DNA from: Streptomyces violaceorubidus
GTDB taxonomy: Bacteria > Actinomycetota > Actinomycetes > Streptomycetales > Streptomycetaceae
Length of the DNA: 64,000 nt
NCBI RefSeq assembly: GCF_000717995.1
Contig: NZ_JODM01000016.1
Span: 61,045 to 125,044, forward strand
Reading direction: 5' to 3'
The translations under genes were made by a program, and so were the position numbers. The notes under the pieces were generated by a model, which was not told where the DNA came from, ran no database searches, and saw only the letters and a program-made list of their open reading frames with translations. This document shows, in pieces, positions 36,292-45,473 of this stretch (the first letter of the stretch is position 1; every line of letters begins with the position of its first letter).

Positions 36292-36431
36292 GTTCCCCTC
36301 CGGGGCGGTGCGTTGCGGTACTCCGGCGTACCCCGTCGGACGAAGGTACCGAATCCGGTCCGTCCGGCCGACGGCACCGCACCGTCGCACACGCACCCCC
36401 GCCGTCCGACCCACCCGCTAACGTGGACCGG

Positions 36432-39041
36432 ATGAGCACCGAGGAGAAGTCCGCGGCCCCCCGGTCCCTGGCGGAAGCCCTCCGCGTCAGGGACGACGTC
36501 TCGCTGGCCGCCCTCCTGCGCAGCCGTCCCGACCTCATCACCCCCGTGCCCACCGACCTCACCCAGCTCGCCACCCGCGCCGGGACCCGCGCCTCCGTCG
36601 TGCGGGCGCTGGAGCGGCTGGACCGGTTCGCGCTCCAGACGGCCGAGGCGCTGGCCGTGGCCCCGGACCCGGCGTCGTACGGCGAACTGCTCGCCCTGAT
36701 GGGCGGCGACGAGCAGGACCCGGCGGTCGCCGCCGCGCTGCCCCGGGCCGCCGCCCTGCTGCGCGAACAGGCGCTGGTGTGGGGCGCCGACGACCGGCTG
36801 CGGCTGGTGCGCACCGCCCGCGAGCTGCTCGCGCCCTCCCCGCAGCACCCGTCCCCGACGGGGCTCGGTCCCACGGTGCGGGAGGCGACGGCGGGCATGT
36901 CCCCGGGGCGCATCCAGGAGATCCTCGCCGCCGTCCGGCTGCCCTCGACCCACGACTCCGTCTCCGCCGTGTCCGCGCTCGCCGCCCTGTTCGCCGACCG
37001 GCGGCGGATGGCCGCGCTGCTGGCCGGGCTGCCGGAGGAGTCCCGGGAGGTGCTGGACCGGCTGGTGTGGGGGCCGCCGTACGGCCAGGTCACCCACGAC
37101 CCCGCCGCGCATCTGCGCGCGCTGCTCGACCGCGGCCTGCTGCTGCCGACCGCGCCCGGCACGGTCGTCCTGCCCCGGGAGGTCGCGCTGCACCTGCGCG
37201 CGGGCCGGGCGCACCGCGCGCCGGAGCCGGTGCCGCCGCCGGTGGAGGCCGCCGCCACGCACCGTCCCCAGGTGGTGGACGCCACCGCGGCCGGTCAGGC
37301 CCTGGCGGCGCTGGCGACCGTCGAGGAGCTGCTGAAGGAGTGGGACGAGGGAGGCCCCTCGGTGCTGCGGGCCGGCGGCCTGAGCGTGCGCGACCTGAAG
37401 CGGACCGCCGTCGCCCTGGACGTGCCCGAGCCGGTCGCCGCCTTCTGGGTCGAACTGGCCTACGGTGCCGGTCTGATCGCCTCCGACGGTGAGGCCGAGG
37501 AGCGGTACGCGGCGACCCCGGCGTACGACGAGTGGCGCGAGCTGCCGCCCGCCGAGCGCTGGGCGCGGCTCGCGGGGACGTGGCTGACGGCCACCCGGAC
37601 GCCGGGCGTGGTCGGCGGGCGGGACGCGAAGGAGCGCACGCTCTCGGCGCTGGGCCCGAACCTGGACCGCTCGGCGGCGCCGGAGGTGCGGCACCGGGTG
37701 CTGGCCCTGCTGGCGGGGCTGCCCGAGGGCGCCTCGCCGGTCGAGGAGTCGGTGCTGGCCCGGCTGCGCTGGGAGCGCCCGCTGCGCGGCCCGCAGCAGC
37801 GGGAGGCCGGATCCGGTGACGGCCGGGGCGACGACCTGCGGAGCCGGATCGCGCGGTGGACGCTGTCCGAGGCCGAGCTGCTGGGCGTCACCGGGCGCGG
37901 TGCGCTGGCGGCGCCGGGGCGGGCGCTGATCGGCGCCCCCGAGGCACCCCGTCCGGCGGCGGAGGGGGAGATGGAGGAGCCCGAGGGTCCGGGGGACAAG
38001 CTCCCCGTGCACCACCACCGCGCGCTCACGGCGACCGCTCCCCCGACCGTCGCCGAACGGGCCGCGGCCACCACGACCGCCGCCCGGCTGCTCGCCCCGC
38101 TCTTCCCCGAGCCGCTGGACCACGTGCTGCTCCAGGCCGACCTGACGGCGGTGGCGCCGGGGCCGCTGGAGCGCGGGCTGGCCGACGTGCTGGGGATGCT
38201 CGCGGACGTGGAGTCCAAGGGCGGGGCGACCGTCTACCGGTTCACGCCGGGGTCGGTACGCCGTGCGCTGGACGCCGGGCGGAGCGCGGCCGACCTGCAC
38301 GCCTTCCTGGCCCGGCACTCCCGTACGCCGGTGCCGCAGCCCCTGACGTACCTGATCGACGACGTGGCCCGGCGGCACGGACGGCTGCGGGTGGGCGCGG
38401 CCTCGGCGTACGTGCGCTGCGACGACGACGCGACGCTGGACGAGATCCTCGCCGACAAGCGGGCCGCCGCTCTCGGCCTGCGCCGTCTGGCGCCCACCGT
38501 GCTGGCCGCGCAGGCCGACCCGGCGGCGCTGCTCGACGGGCTGCGCGCGATCGGGTTCGCGCCGGCCGCCGAGTCCGCCGCGGGCGATGTGCTGATCGCC
38601 CGTGCGGACTCCCACCGCACGCCGCCGAGAGCGGCCCCGGAGCCGGTCCCGGACGGCCCGCCGGCGCCCGACGACACGCTGCTGGCCGCCGCGATCCGCG
38701 CCGTGCGCGCCGGTGACCTGGCCTCCACGGCCCCGCGCAAGCCGGGCCCGGGGAGCGGGGCGAGCGACGGCGGTGGCGGCGAGGCCGGGGCGCCGGGGGG
38801 CGCGCTGCCCCGCACGTCCGCCGCCGAGACGCTGGCCACGATGCAGGCGGCGGTCCTGACCGGCGAGGCGCTGTGGATCGGCTACGTGAACGCCGAGGGC
38901 GCCGCCAGCCAGCGCGTGATCGCGCCGATCCGGGTCGAGGGCGGCTTCGTCACGGCGTACGACCACACGGCGGACGAGGTGCGCACCTATCCGCTGCACC
39001 GGGTCACGGGCGTGGCCGAGCTGGCCGACGACGCGGGCTGA
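36432..39041 (+). CDS. XPB/Ssl2-like helicase-conserved C-terminal domain protein
   Basis: About 869 residues. It has no Walker A or DEAD motif, but the region around residues 540-700 (LFPEPLDHVLLQADLTAVAPGPLE, FTPGSVRRALDAG) matches the helicase_C_3 / XPB N-terminal-type domain. The C-terminus (VLTGEALWIGYVNAEGAASQRVIAPIRVEGGFVTAYDH) resembles a WYL-like sensor. Actinobacteria commonly pair this protein with the true XPB helicase, as here (gene at 39705). A DNA-repair or stress role is inferred. The start is the ATG at 36432. Confidence 0.85.
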   Translation: MSTEEKSAAPRSLAEALRVRDDVSLAALLRSRPDLITPVPTDLTQLATRAGTRASVVRALERLDRFALQTAEALAVAPDPASYGELLALMGGDEQDPAVAAALPRAAALLREQALVWGADDRLRLVRTARELLAPSPQHPSPTGLGPTVREATAGMSPGRIQEILAAVRLPSTHDSVSAVSALAALFADRRRMAALLAGLPEESREVLDRLVWGPPYGQVTHDPAAHLRALLDRGLLLPTAPGTVVLPREVALHLRAGRAHRAPEPVPPPVEAAATHRPQVVDATAAGQALAALATVEELLKEWDEGGPSVLRAGGLSVRDLKRTAVALDVPEPVAAFWVELAYGAGLIASDGEAEERYAATPAYDEWRELPPAERWARLAGTWLTATRTPGVVGGRDAKERTLSALGPNLDRSAAPEVRHRVLALLAGLPEGASPVEESVLARLRWERPLRGPQQREAGSGDGRGDDLRSRIARWTLSEAELLGVTGRGALAAPGRALIGAPEAPRPAAEGEMEEPEGPGDKLPVHHHRALTATAPPTVAERAAATTTAARLLAPLFPEPLDHVLLQADLTAVAPGPLERGLADVLGMLADVESKGGATVYRFTPGSVRRALDAGRSAADLHAFLARHSRTPVPQPLTYLIDDVARRHGRLRVGAASAYVRCDDDATLDEILADKRAAALGLRRLAPTVLAAQADPAALLDGLRAIGFAPAAESAAGDVLIARADSHRTPPRAAPEPVPDGPPAPDDTLLAAAIRAVRAGDLASTAPRKPGPGSGASDGGGGEAGAPGGALPRTSAAETLATMQAAVLTGEALWIGYVNAEGAASQRVIAPIRVEGGFVTAYDHTADEVRTYPLHRVTGVAELADDAG

Positions 39042-39207
39042 CGGGCGTTCTGCGCACGGCGCCCCTCTTTCGGGTGTACGGCGTGATCCATGCACGCCGC
39101 GCCGGGTGATTCGCACCTGAGAGGGAGCTTTTTTCATAAACCGCATCGAGCCGTCGGGGCTCGGGCAGCCACCGGTTGTCCCGCACCGAAGCGAAAGGAA
39201 GAGCCCG

Positions 39208-39327
39208 ATGCGCACTGCAGTTCGCCGTCTCGCCACCGTCCTGGCCTCCACCGCGGCGCTGGTCGCCGCGTTCACCGCCGAGGCCGCCGCGGTCGGCATC
39301 GACCTCGGCGGAGGCCTCACCCTCTGA
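39208..39327 (+). CDS. Tiny secreted peptide 1
   Basis: 39 residues. A signal-peptide-like segment (RTAVRRLATVLASTAALVAAFTAEAAA) is followed by a mature tail of only about 12 residues, VGIDLGGGLTL. AAGGAAGAG lies 6 bases before the ATG. It is followed 92 bases later by a second peptide gene of the same design. The function is unknown. Its length puts it below usual gene-calling cut-offs. Good ribosome site, clean signal and the tandem arrangement support it. Confidence 0.6.
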   Translation: MRTAVRRLATVLASTAALVAAFTAEAAAVGIDLGGGLTL

Positions 39328-39419
39328 CCGACCGCCCACCACGTCCCCGGCGGCGGGCCGGACCCCCGGCCCTTCCGGGCCCGGCCCGCCGTCCCCCCGA
39401 GAACCCCTGAGAGGCCCCC

Positions 39420-39626
39420 ATGCGCGGCAAGACCGCTGCCCCAGGTCCCGACCGGTCCACCGCACCTTCCCCAGCCCGTTCCCCAGCCCGTTCCACGGCC
39501 CGCTCCGCCGTCGCCGTCTCCGTCGCCGCTCTGATCACCGCCGCGGCGCTGTTCGGGGCCCTCGCCCCCAAGGCAGCCGCGGTGGAGGGGCCGCTCATCA
39601 ACAACATCAGCGTCGCTCTCGGGTAG
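39420..39626 (+). CDS. Tiny secreted peptide 2
   Basis: 68 residues. The long basic N-region (Ser/Pro/Ala/Arg-rich, about 27 residues) is followed by a hydrophobic core (SVAALITAAALFGALA) and a cleavage-like KAAA. The predicted mature tail is about 15 residues, EGPLINNISVALG. It has the same design as the preceding peptide but a different tail. GAGAGG lies upstream. It precedes the XPB helicase gene by 78 bases. Exported peptide with unknown role; a signalling or structural peptide is speculation. Confidence 0.55.
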   Translation: MRGKTAAPGPDRSTAPSPARSPARSTARSAVAVSVAALITAAALFGALAPKAAAVEGPLINNISVALG

Positions 39627-39704
39627 GCCCGGCCCCGCGATCAGGCACACTGGACGTTTGGCCGAGCCGTCGTCCGGCCGTACGCACGCGAAGGGGTGCC
39701 GCCC

Positions 39705-41342
39705 GTGAATGGTCCGCTGATCGTCCAGTCCGACAAGACCCTGCTCCTGGAAGTCGACCACGAGCAGGCCGCCGACTGCCGTCGGGCGATCGCGCCGTTC
39801 GCGGAGCTGGAGCGGGCGCCGGAGCACATCCACACCTACCGGGTGACCCCGCTGGGCCTGTGGAACGCGCGGGCGGCGGGCCACGACGCCGAGCAGGTCG
39901 TGGACGCGCTCGTCGAGTACAGCCGCTACCCGGTGCCGCACGCGCTGCTGGTCGACATCGCCGAGACGATGGACCGCTACGGCCGCCTCACCCTCTCCAA
40001 GCACCCGGCGCACGGCCTGGTCCTGACGACCACCGACCGCCCGGTGCTGGAGGAGGTGCTGAAGTCGAAGCGGATCGCCCCGCTGGTCGGCGCCCGCACC
40101 GACGCCGACACGGTGGCCGTGCACCCCTCCGAGCGCGGGCAGATCAAGCAGACGCTGCTGAAGCTGGGCTGGCCCGCCGAGGACCTCGCCGGGTACGTGG
40201 ACGGCGAGGCGCACCCCATCGAGCTGGCCGAGGACGGCTGGACGCTGCGCCCGTACCAGAAGCAGGCGGTGGAGAACTTCTGGCACGGCGGCAGCGGCGT
40301 CGTCGTGCTCCCCTGCGGCGCGGGCAAGACGCTGGTCGGGGCGGGCGCGATGGCCCAGGCCAAGTCGACGACGCTGATCCTGGTCACCAACACCGTCTCC
40401 GCCCGGCAGTGGAAGCACGAGTTGGTCAAGCGCACCTCGCTGACCGAGGACGAGATCGGCGAGTACAGCGGTACGCGCAAGGAGATCCGGCCGGTCACCA
40501 TCGCCACCTACCAGGTGCTGACGACCCGCCGCAAGGGCGTCTACCCGCACCTGGAGCTGTTCGACTCCCGGGACTGGGGCCTGATCGTCTACGACGAGGT
40601 GCACCTGCTGCCGGCGCCGGTCTTCAAGTTCACCGCCGACCTCCAGGCCCGGCGGCGGCTCGGGCTGACCGCGACCCTGGTGCGGGAGGACGGCCGCGAG
40701 TCGGACGTCTTCTCGCTGATCGGTCCCAAGCGCTTCGACGCGCCGTGGAAGGAGATCGAGGCGCAGGGCTACATCGCGCCCGCCGACTGCGTGGAGGTCC
40801 GGGTCAACCTCACCGACGCGGAGCGGCTCGCGTACGCCACCGCCGAGGCGGAGGAGAAGTACCGCTTCTGCGCGACGACCGACACCAAGCGGAAGGTGAC
40901 GGAGGCGATCGTGCGGCGGTTCGCCGGGCAGCAGATCCTCGTCATCGGCCAGTACATCGACCAGCTCGACGAACTGGGCGAGCACCTGGGGGCGCCGGTC
41001 ATCAAGGGCGAGACGTCCAACGCCCAGCGGGAGAAGCTCTTCGAGTCCTTCCGGCAGGGCGAGATCAGCGTGCTCGTCGTGTCGAAGGTGGCGAACTTCT
41101 CGATCGACCTGCCGGAGGCGACGGTCGCCATCCAGGTGTCGGGCACCTTCGGGTCGCGGCAGGAGGAGGCCCAGCGCCTGGGCCGGGTGCTGCGGCCGAA
41201 GGCCGACGGCCACCAGGCGCACTTCTACTCGGTCGTCGCCCGCGACACGCTCGACCAGGACTTCGCCGCCCACCGCCAGCGCTTCCTGGCGGAACAGGGC
41301 TACGCCTACCGGATCATGGACGCGGACGAGGTCCTCGGCTGA
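39705..41342 (+). CDS. XPB-type DNA repair helicase
   Basis: 545 residues of superfamily 2. Motif I is LPCGAGKT, II is DEVH, III LTATL, and VI EEAQRLGRVLRPK; the N-terminal damage-recognition-like domain occupies about 1-160. It is the bacterial homologue of eukaryotic XPB/ERCC3, a 3'-5' DNA helicase, and likely acts in nucleotide excision repair or transcription-coupled processes. GTG at 39705 is chosen because GAAGGGG is spaced 8 bases before it. The partner-like gene at 36432 lies upstream, separated by two tiny secreted peptides. Confidence 0.94.
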   Translation: MNGPLIVQSDKTLLLEVDHEQAADCRRAIAPFAELERAPEHIHTYRVTPLGLWNARAAGHDAEQVVDALVEYSRYPVPHALLVDIAETMDRYGRLTLSKHPAHGLVLTTTDRPVLEEVLKSKRIAPLVGARTDADTVAVHPSERGQIKQTLLKLGWPAEDLAGYVDGEAHPIELAEDGWTLRPYQKQAVENFWHGGSGVVVLPCGAGKTLVGAGAMAQAKSTTLILVTNTVSARQWKHELVKRTSLTEDEIGEYSGTRKEIRPVTIATYQVLTTRRKGVYPHLELFDSRDWGLIVYDEVHLLPAPVFKFTADLQARRRLGLTATLVREDGRESDVFSLIGPKRFDAPWKEIEAQGYIAPADCVEVRVNLTDAERLAYATAEAEEKYRFCATTDTKRKVTEAIVRRFAGQQILVIGQYIDQLDELGEHLGAPVIKGETSNAQREKLFESFRQGEISVLVVSKVANFSIDLPEATVAIQVSGTFGSRQEEAQRLGRVLRPKADGHQAHFYSVVARDTLDQDFAAHRQRFLAEQGYAYRIMDADEVLG

Positions 41343-41345
41343 CGC

Positions 41346-41531
41346 TCAGCGGCGGCGGACGCCGGCCTCCTCGCCGTACTCGCCGAGGATGACCACGTCG
41401 AAGGCGGCGCCCGCGAACACCCTGACGGCGCGCAGGGTGTCACCGAGCCGGTGCCGGTGGCTGCCGGCCACGGGCGTGGCACCGGACGCGCGGCCCGGTG
41501 CCGGGGCGGGGGAGATGGTTGCTGCGCTCAT
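41346..41531 (-). CDS. Small hypothetical protein
   Basis: 61 residues. The N-terminus is Ala/Pro-rich, followed by HRHRLGDTLRAVRVFAGAAFDVVILGEYGEEAGVRRR. The last part reads like a short helix-strand segment, and I recall closely similar proteins in other Streptomyces with no assigned role. The start ATG is at 41531. It is convergent with the XPB gene (3-base gap). No motif allows a functional call. Confidence 0.6.
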   Translation of the reverse strand: MSAATISPAPAPGRASGATPVAGSHRHRLGDTLRAVRVFAGAAFDVVILGEYGEEAGVRRR

Positions 41532-41679
41532 GTCTCCATGGTGCGACCGCCACCCCCCGACCGGCATCGGTCTGCGGACCCAACCCGCACCCGCCTGCGC
41601 TACGACCCTGGGTGGAGCGCATCCCCCGGAGCGGATGACGTGATCCCCTAGGGGTCGGCCGCGGGGCGGAGAAAAACGG

Positions 41680-41710
41680 TTGGCCCGCGCCGCACCCGCT
41701 CCCCTACAAT
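41680..41710 (+). promoter_or_regulatory. Candidate vegetative promoter of helD
   Basis: TTGGCC (41680) and TACAAT (41705) are separated by 19 bases, about 110 bases before the helD start. The -10 is a good match; the spacer is slightly long. Confidence 0.4.
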
Positions 41711-41822
41711 CTCCGCTCTTGCCCGCCTCCCCACGGAGTGCCGCCGTCCGGACGGAAACCGGACGGTTCGTCGCGCGCCGACAGCGCGCCCACCGCACCG
41801 CAGGTCATCCGGAGGCACCCCC

Positions 41823-43868
41823 TTGTCCACGCCCGTCCACGACGACCCCCTCTCCAAAGAGCGCTCCCACCTGGCCGCGTCCCGTTCCGCGCTGCGCGCC
41901 ATGCGCGAGGACGTCGAGTCGCTCGACATCACCGACGTCACCGCGAACTGGGTCAACGCCGCCGTCCTGGAGAGCCAGATCGAGCAGCGCATCAAGGCGC
42001 TCGCGGACCTCAGCGAGACCCCGCTGTTCTTCGGCCGGCTCGACTACCTGCACGCCCCGGGCGCCGAGCAGGCGGAGGGCGGGGAAGGGGAACGCTTCTA
42101 CGTCGGGCGGCGGCACGTGCACGACGCGGACGGCGACCCGATGGTGATCGACTGGCGGGCACCGGTCTCCCAGCCGTTCTACCGGGCGTCGAAGAAGGAC
42201 CCGCAGGACGTCTCGCTGCGCCGCCGCTTCGGCTACACCGGCGGGGACCTGACCGCGTACGAGGACGAGCACCTGCTCGACCCGGCCGAGGCGGCGGCCA
42301 CCAGCAGGCTGCTCCAGCAGGAGATCGAGCGGCCCCGTGTCGGACCGATGCGGGACATCGTGGCGACGATCCAGCCCGAGCAGGACGAGATCGTGCGCGC
42401 CGGGCTGGCCGGCTCGGTCTGCGTGCAGGGCGGTCCCGGCACCGGGAAGACCGCCGTCGGCCTGCACCGCGTCGCCTATCTGCTGTACGCGCACCGCGAG
42501 CGCCTGGCCCGCACGGGCACGCTGGTCATCGGCCCGAACCGGTCCTTCCTGCACTACATCGAGCAGGTCCTCCCGGCGCTCGGCGAGCTGACGGTCCGCC
42601 AGGCCACCGTCGACGACCTGGTCGCCCATGTCGAGGTGCGCGGCACGGACGAGGCGGCGACGGCGGTGGTCAAGGGCGACGCGCGGATGGCCGAGGTGCT
42701 GCGCCGGGCCCTGTACTCCCACGTCACCCCGCCCACCGAGGGCGTCGTCGTGGTGCGCGGTTCGCGCCGCTGGCGGGTGCCGGTGCACGAGCTGGAGGAG
42801 ATCGTCCGCGAGCTGCTCGCCCGGGACATCCGCTACGGCGCCGCCCGTGAGGCGCTGCCGCAGCGGGTCGCGCACGCCGTGCTGGTGCAGATGGAGCGGG
42901 CGGGCGAGGCGCCGGACGACCGGGTGCAGAACGCGGTAGCGCGCAACGCCGCCGTGAAGGCGCTGGTGAAGTCGGTCTGGCCGCAGGTCGACCCGGCCAG
43001 GCTGGTCCTGCGTCTGCTCGCCGACGCGGACTTCCTCGCCGAGCACGCCGGGGGGATCCTCACCGAGGACGAGCAGAAGGCGGTGCTGTGGGCGAAGCCT
43101 GCCCGCTCGGTGAGGTCGGCCAAGTGGTCACCGGCCGACGCCGTGCTGATCGACGAGGCGAGCGACCTGATCGAGCGCACCCATTCGCTCGGCCACGTGG
43201 TCCTGGACGAGGCGCAGGACCTGTCACCGATGCAGTACCGCGCGGTGGGCCGGCGCTGCACCACCGGCTCGGTGACCGTCCTGGGCGACCTGGCGCAGGG
43301 CACCACGCCGTGGGCGACCCGGAGCTGGGCTCAGGCGCTGGGGCACCTGGGCAAGGGCGAGGCGGTGGTCGAGGAGCTGACGGCCGGTTTCCGCGTGCCG
43401 ACGGACGTCATCGCGTACGCCTCCCGGCTGCTGCCGCACATCGCGCCGGGTCTGACGCCGGTGGCGTCGATCCGCGAGAACCCGGGGTTCTTCGACATCC
43501 GTACGGCCCCGAACGGAGTAGCCGACGTGCTGGGGGCCTGCCGTGAGCTGCTGGAGCGGGAGGGCTCGGTCGGCCTCATCGCCGCCGACGCGCGGGTGCC
43601 GGAGCTGGCGGCGGCCCTGGCGGCGGCCGGGATCGGCCACGTCGGCCCCGGGGAGGAGACCACCCACGCCACCCGCCTGACCCTGGTCCCGGCCTCGCTG
43701 GCCAAGGGCCTGGAGTACGACTACGTGGTCCTGGACGAGCCCCGGGCCGTGGTCGACGGCGAGCCGGACGAACGGACGGGGCTACGGCGCCTGTACGTCG
43801 CGCTGACCCGTGCGGTGTCGGGCCTCATCGTGACCCACGCGACGGAACTGCCGCCCCAGCTCACCTAG
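41823..43868 (+). CDS. HelD-like RNA polymerase-recycling ATPase (UvrD/Rep superfamily 1)
   Basis: 681 residues. The N-terminal coiled coil (about 1-60, ERSHLAASRSALRAMREDVESLD) is typical of HelD, which pushes into RNA polymerase channels. The 1A/2A ATPase core shows GGPGTGKT (Walker A) and LDEAQDLSP, and the C-terminus has YVALTRA. HelD proteins release stalled RNA polymerase, and some Streptomyces HelR members displace rifamycins; which class this is cannot be told. The TTG at 41823 is used because GGAGG lies 7 bases before it. Confidence 0.87.
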   Translation: MSTPVHDDPLSKERSHLAASRSALRAMREDVESLDITDVTANWVNAAVLESQIEQRIKALADLSETPLFFGRLDYLHAPGAEQAEGGEGERFYVGRRHVHDADGDPMVIDWRAPVSQPFYRASKKDPQDVSLRRRFGYTGGDLTAYEDEHLLDPAEAAATSRLLQQEIERPRVGPMRDIVATIQPEQDEIVRAGLAGSVCVQGGPGTGKTAVGLHRVAYLLYAHRERLARTGTLVIGPNRSFLHYIEQVLPALGELTVRQATVDDLVAHVEVRGTDEAATAVVKGDARMAEVLRRALYSHVTPPTEGVVVVRGSRRWRVPVHELEEIVRELLARDIRYGAAREALPQRVAHAVLVQMERAGEAPDDRVQNAVARNAAVKALVKSVWPQVDPARLVLRLLADADFLAEHAGGILTEDEQKAVLWAKPARSVRSAKWSPADAVLIDEASDLIERTHSLGHVVLDEAQDLSPMQYRAVGRRCTTGSVTVLGDLAQGTTPWATRSWAQALGHLGKGEAVVEELTAGFRVPTDVIAYASRLLPHIAPGLTPVASIRENPGFFDIRTAPNGVADVLGACRELLEREGSVGLIAADARVPELAAALAAAGIGHVGPGEETTHATRLTLVPASLAKGLEYDYVVLDEPRAVVDGEPDERTGLRRLYVALTRAVSGLIVTHATELPPQLT

Positions 43869-43929
43869 TTGCGGGCAGTCGCCCGCCGCTGCCGCGGGCC
43901 GTCATGCGGCTGGGGCGGCACGGGTGGGC

Positions 43930-43981
43930 GCACGGCGCGGGTGCACGGCGCGGGTGCACGGCGCGGGTGCACGGCGCGGGT
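43930..43981. repeat. Four perfect 13-bp tandem repeats
   Basis: GCACGGCGCGGGT occurs four times without interruption, between the convergent ends of helD and cutC. The unit is not a multiple of three, consistent with non-coding sequence. Possibly part of a termination region. Confidence 0.88.
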
Positions 43982-43988
43982 GCACCGC

Positions 43989-44678
43989 TCAACCCCCGAG
44001 CACCCGCCGCCACTGCGAAACCGCCTCCGCCGACACCGGCCCCTCCCACCCGGACGGGCGCGCCGCGCCGCCGATGTGGAAGCCGTCGATGCCCGCGTCC
44101 AGGAGCCCCGGCACGTGGTCCAGGCGCAGGCCGCCGCCGACCAGCAACTGCTGCTCGTACCCCTGCTCCCCCCGCCGCCGCGCCTCCGCGAGCAGCACGT
44201 TCAGGCCGTCGTCCACGCCGCCGGCCGCCCCGGCCGTCAGATACGTGTCCAGGCCCGGGAAGTCCGCGAGCTGCTTGCGCAGCGCGTCCCGGTTCGCGGC
44301 CCGGTCGATCGCGCGGTGGAAGGTCCACCGGCACCCGTCCAGCACCTGGGCGATCCGCTCCACCGCGCCGAGGTCCACGTCGCCCGCCGCGTCCAGGAAC
44401 CCCAGCACGAACTGCGTGGCCCCGGCCTCGCGCAGCTCACCGGCGACGCGGGTCAGGCGCTCGACGTCACCGGCGGCGAACCCGTCGGCGAGCCGCAGCA
44501 TCACCCGTACGTCGATGTCGACGGCGGCGCGGATCGCGGTGACGGTCGCGGCCGACGGGGTGAGTCCGTCGGCCGCCATGTCGGTGACCAGTTCGAGGCG
44601 ATCCGCGCCTCCGGCCTGGGCGGCGACCGCGTCCTCGACGTCGAGGGCGATCACCTCCAGGACTGCACGCTTGCTCAT
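43989..44678 (-). CDS. cutC: CutC family protein
   Basis: 229 residues, a TIM-barrel protein. Signatures LEVIALDVEDAVAAQAGGADRLELV, VRVMLR, VLGFLDAAGDVDLGAV and FHRAIDR match CutC, historically linked to copper tolerance; the biochemical role remains unclear. The start ATG at 44678 has GGGG nearby. It is downstream of nothing obvious, with an 83-base gap to the MDMPI gene, also on the minus strand. Confidence 0.93.
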   Translation of the reverse strand: MSKRAVLEVIALDVEDAVAAQAGGADRLELVTDMAADGLTPSAATVTAIRAAVDIDVRVMLRLADGFAAGDVERLTRVAGELREAGATQFVLGFLDAAGDVDLGAVERIAQVLDGCRWTFHRAIDRAANRDALRKQLADFPGLDTYLTAGAAGGVDDGLNVLLAEARRRGEQGYEQQLLVGGGLRLDHVPGLLDAGIDGFHIGGAARPSGWEGPVSAEAVSQWRRVLGG

Positions 44679-44761
44679 GGGACCCCATTCGTCGGCCGCT
44701 ACAGGTCTAGTCCAATCCAAGACTACGCCCCCACGGCGGACCCGGATGCCCGCGCCGCCGC

Positions 44762-45463
44762 TCAGTCGCCGAAGATGTTCAGCTCCGCCGCCTCCACCCC
44801 GGCCAGCTCGTACGCCGGCGCACCGGCCGCGCCGGCCGCGCCGTCCAGGGGGCGGCCCGCGTAGAGCCGCAGGAGGGTGGGGCCGTCGCCGATGAACCGG
44901 CCCGGCGGACGCTCACCGCTCGCCCCGCCCAGCTTCAGCGGCTCGTCGAGGTCGTCCAGGTCGGCGTGGAGCGGCAGGTGACCGCGTGCCCGGGTGATCG
45001 TGCCGAGCAGCGCGAGTGCCTCCGGCAGCCCGCGCCCCGCGTACGCCCCCGGCTCGCCGAAGGCGACCCGTACATCACCGGCGTGCACCCACTCGCCCAG
45101 CGCCACCGCGTCCAGCCTGCCGTCCGAGCGCGCGATCACCGGCCCGGCCTCGGTCATGCCGCGCTCCAGTTCGTCGACGACCCGGGCGGTGCTCCAGTCG
45201 GCGCGCTCGGCGATGTCGCGGTCGTTGCACTCGGGCGAGAAGACGCCCTTCTCGAAGCGTTTCTCCACCACCCGGATCAGTGCGCTGGAGCAGTGCGCCA
45301 GCGTGTCGCGCACGGTCCAGCCCGGACACGCGACCACCGGCAGCGCGAAGTCGGCGTCGGGACGGGAGCGCAGCAGCGGCACCAGCTCGTCGCGTTCGAG
45401 GGCCAGCAGCCGGCCGGGCCGCTCGGGGTCGCGTACGTCGTGCAGGTCTGCGGGAGTCGTCAT
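44762..45463 (-). CDS. Maleylpyruvate isomerase/mycothiol-dependent (MDMPI) family protein
   Basis: 233 residues. The N-terminal DinB-like four-helix bundle has PGWTVRDTLAHCSSALIRVVEK, the typical MDMPI start, and the C-terminal part (GDGPTLLRLYAGR) is the SCP2-like region. Family members use mycothiol as cofactor, or are structural relatives with no known reaction. It begins 10 bases after the TetR stop on the same strand, so the TetR gene is its likely regulator and cotranscribed partner. The start is the ATG at 45463. Confidence 0.83.
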   Translation of the reverse strand: MTTPADLHDVRDPERPGRLLALERDELVPLLRSRPDADFALPVVACPGWTVRDTLAHCSSALIRVVEKRFEKGVFSPECNDRDIAERADWSTARVVDELERGMTEAGPVIARSDGRLDAVALGEWVHAGDVRVAFGEPGAYAGRGLPEALALLGTITRARGHLPLHADLDDLDEPLKLGGASGERPPGRFIGDGPTLLRLYAGRPLDGAAGAAGAPAYELAGVEAAELNIFGD

Positions 45464-45473
45464 GGACTCCACG

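Noticed and set aside
34813..36435. Repeat protein with 16-residue GPTTRRAGQPQ-type units
   Set aside because: The frame passes through the minisatellite and then opposite the HAAS membrane gene; the repeats read open in several frames because of GC content.
36252..41273. Antisense open frame of 1673 residues spanning helicase genes
   Set aside because: It lies opposite well-supported XPB-type genes and two peptide genes; composition is Arg/Gly/Pro-rich, typical of GC-driven shadow frames.
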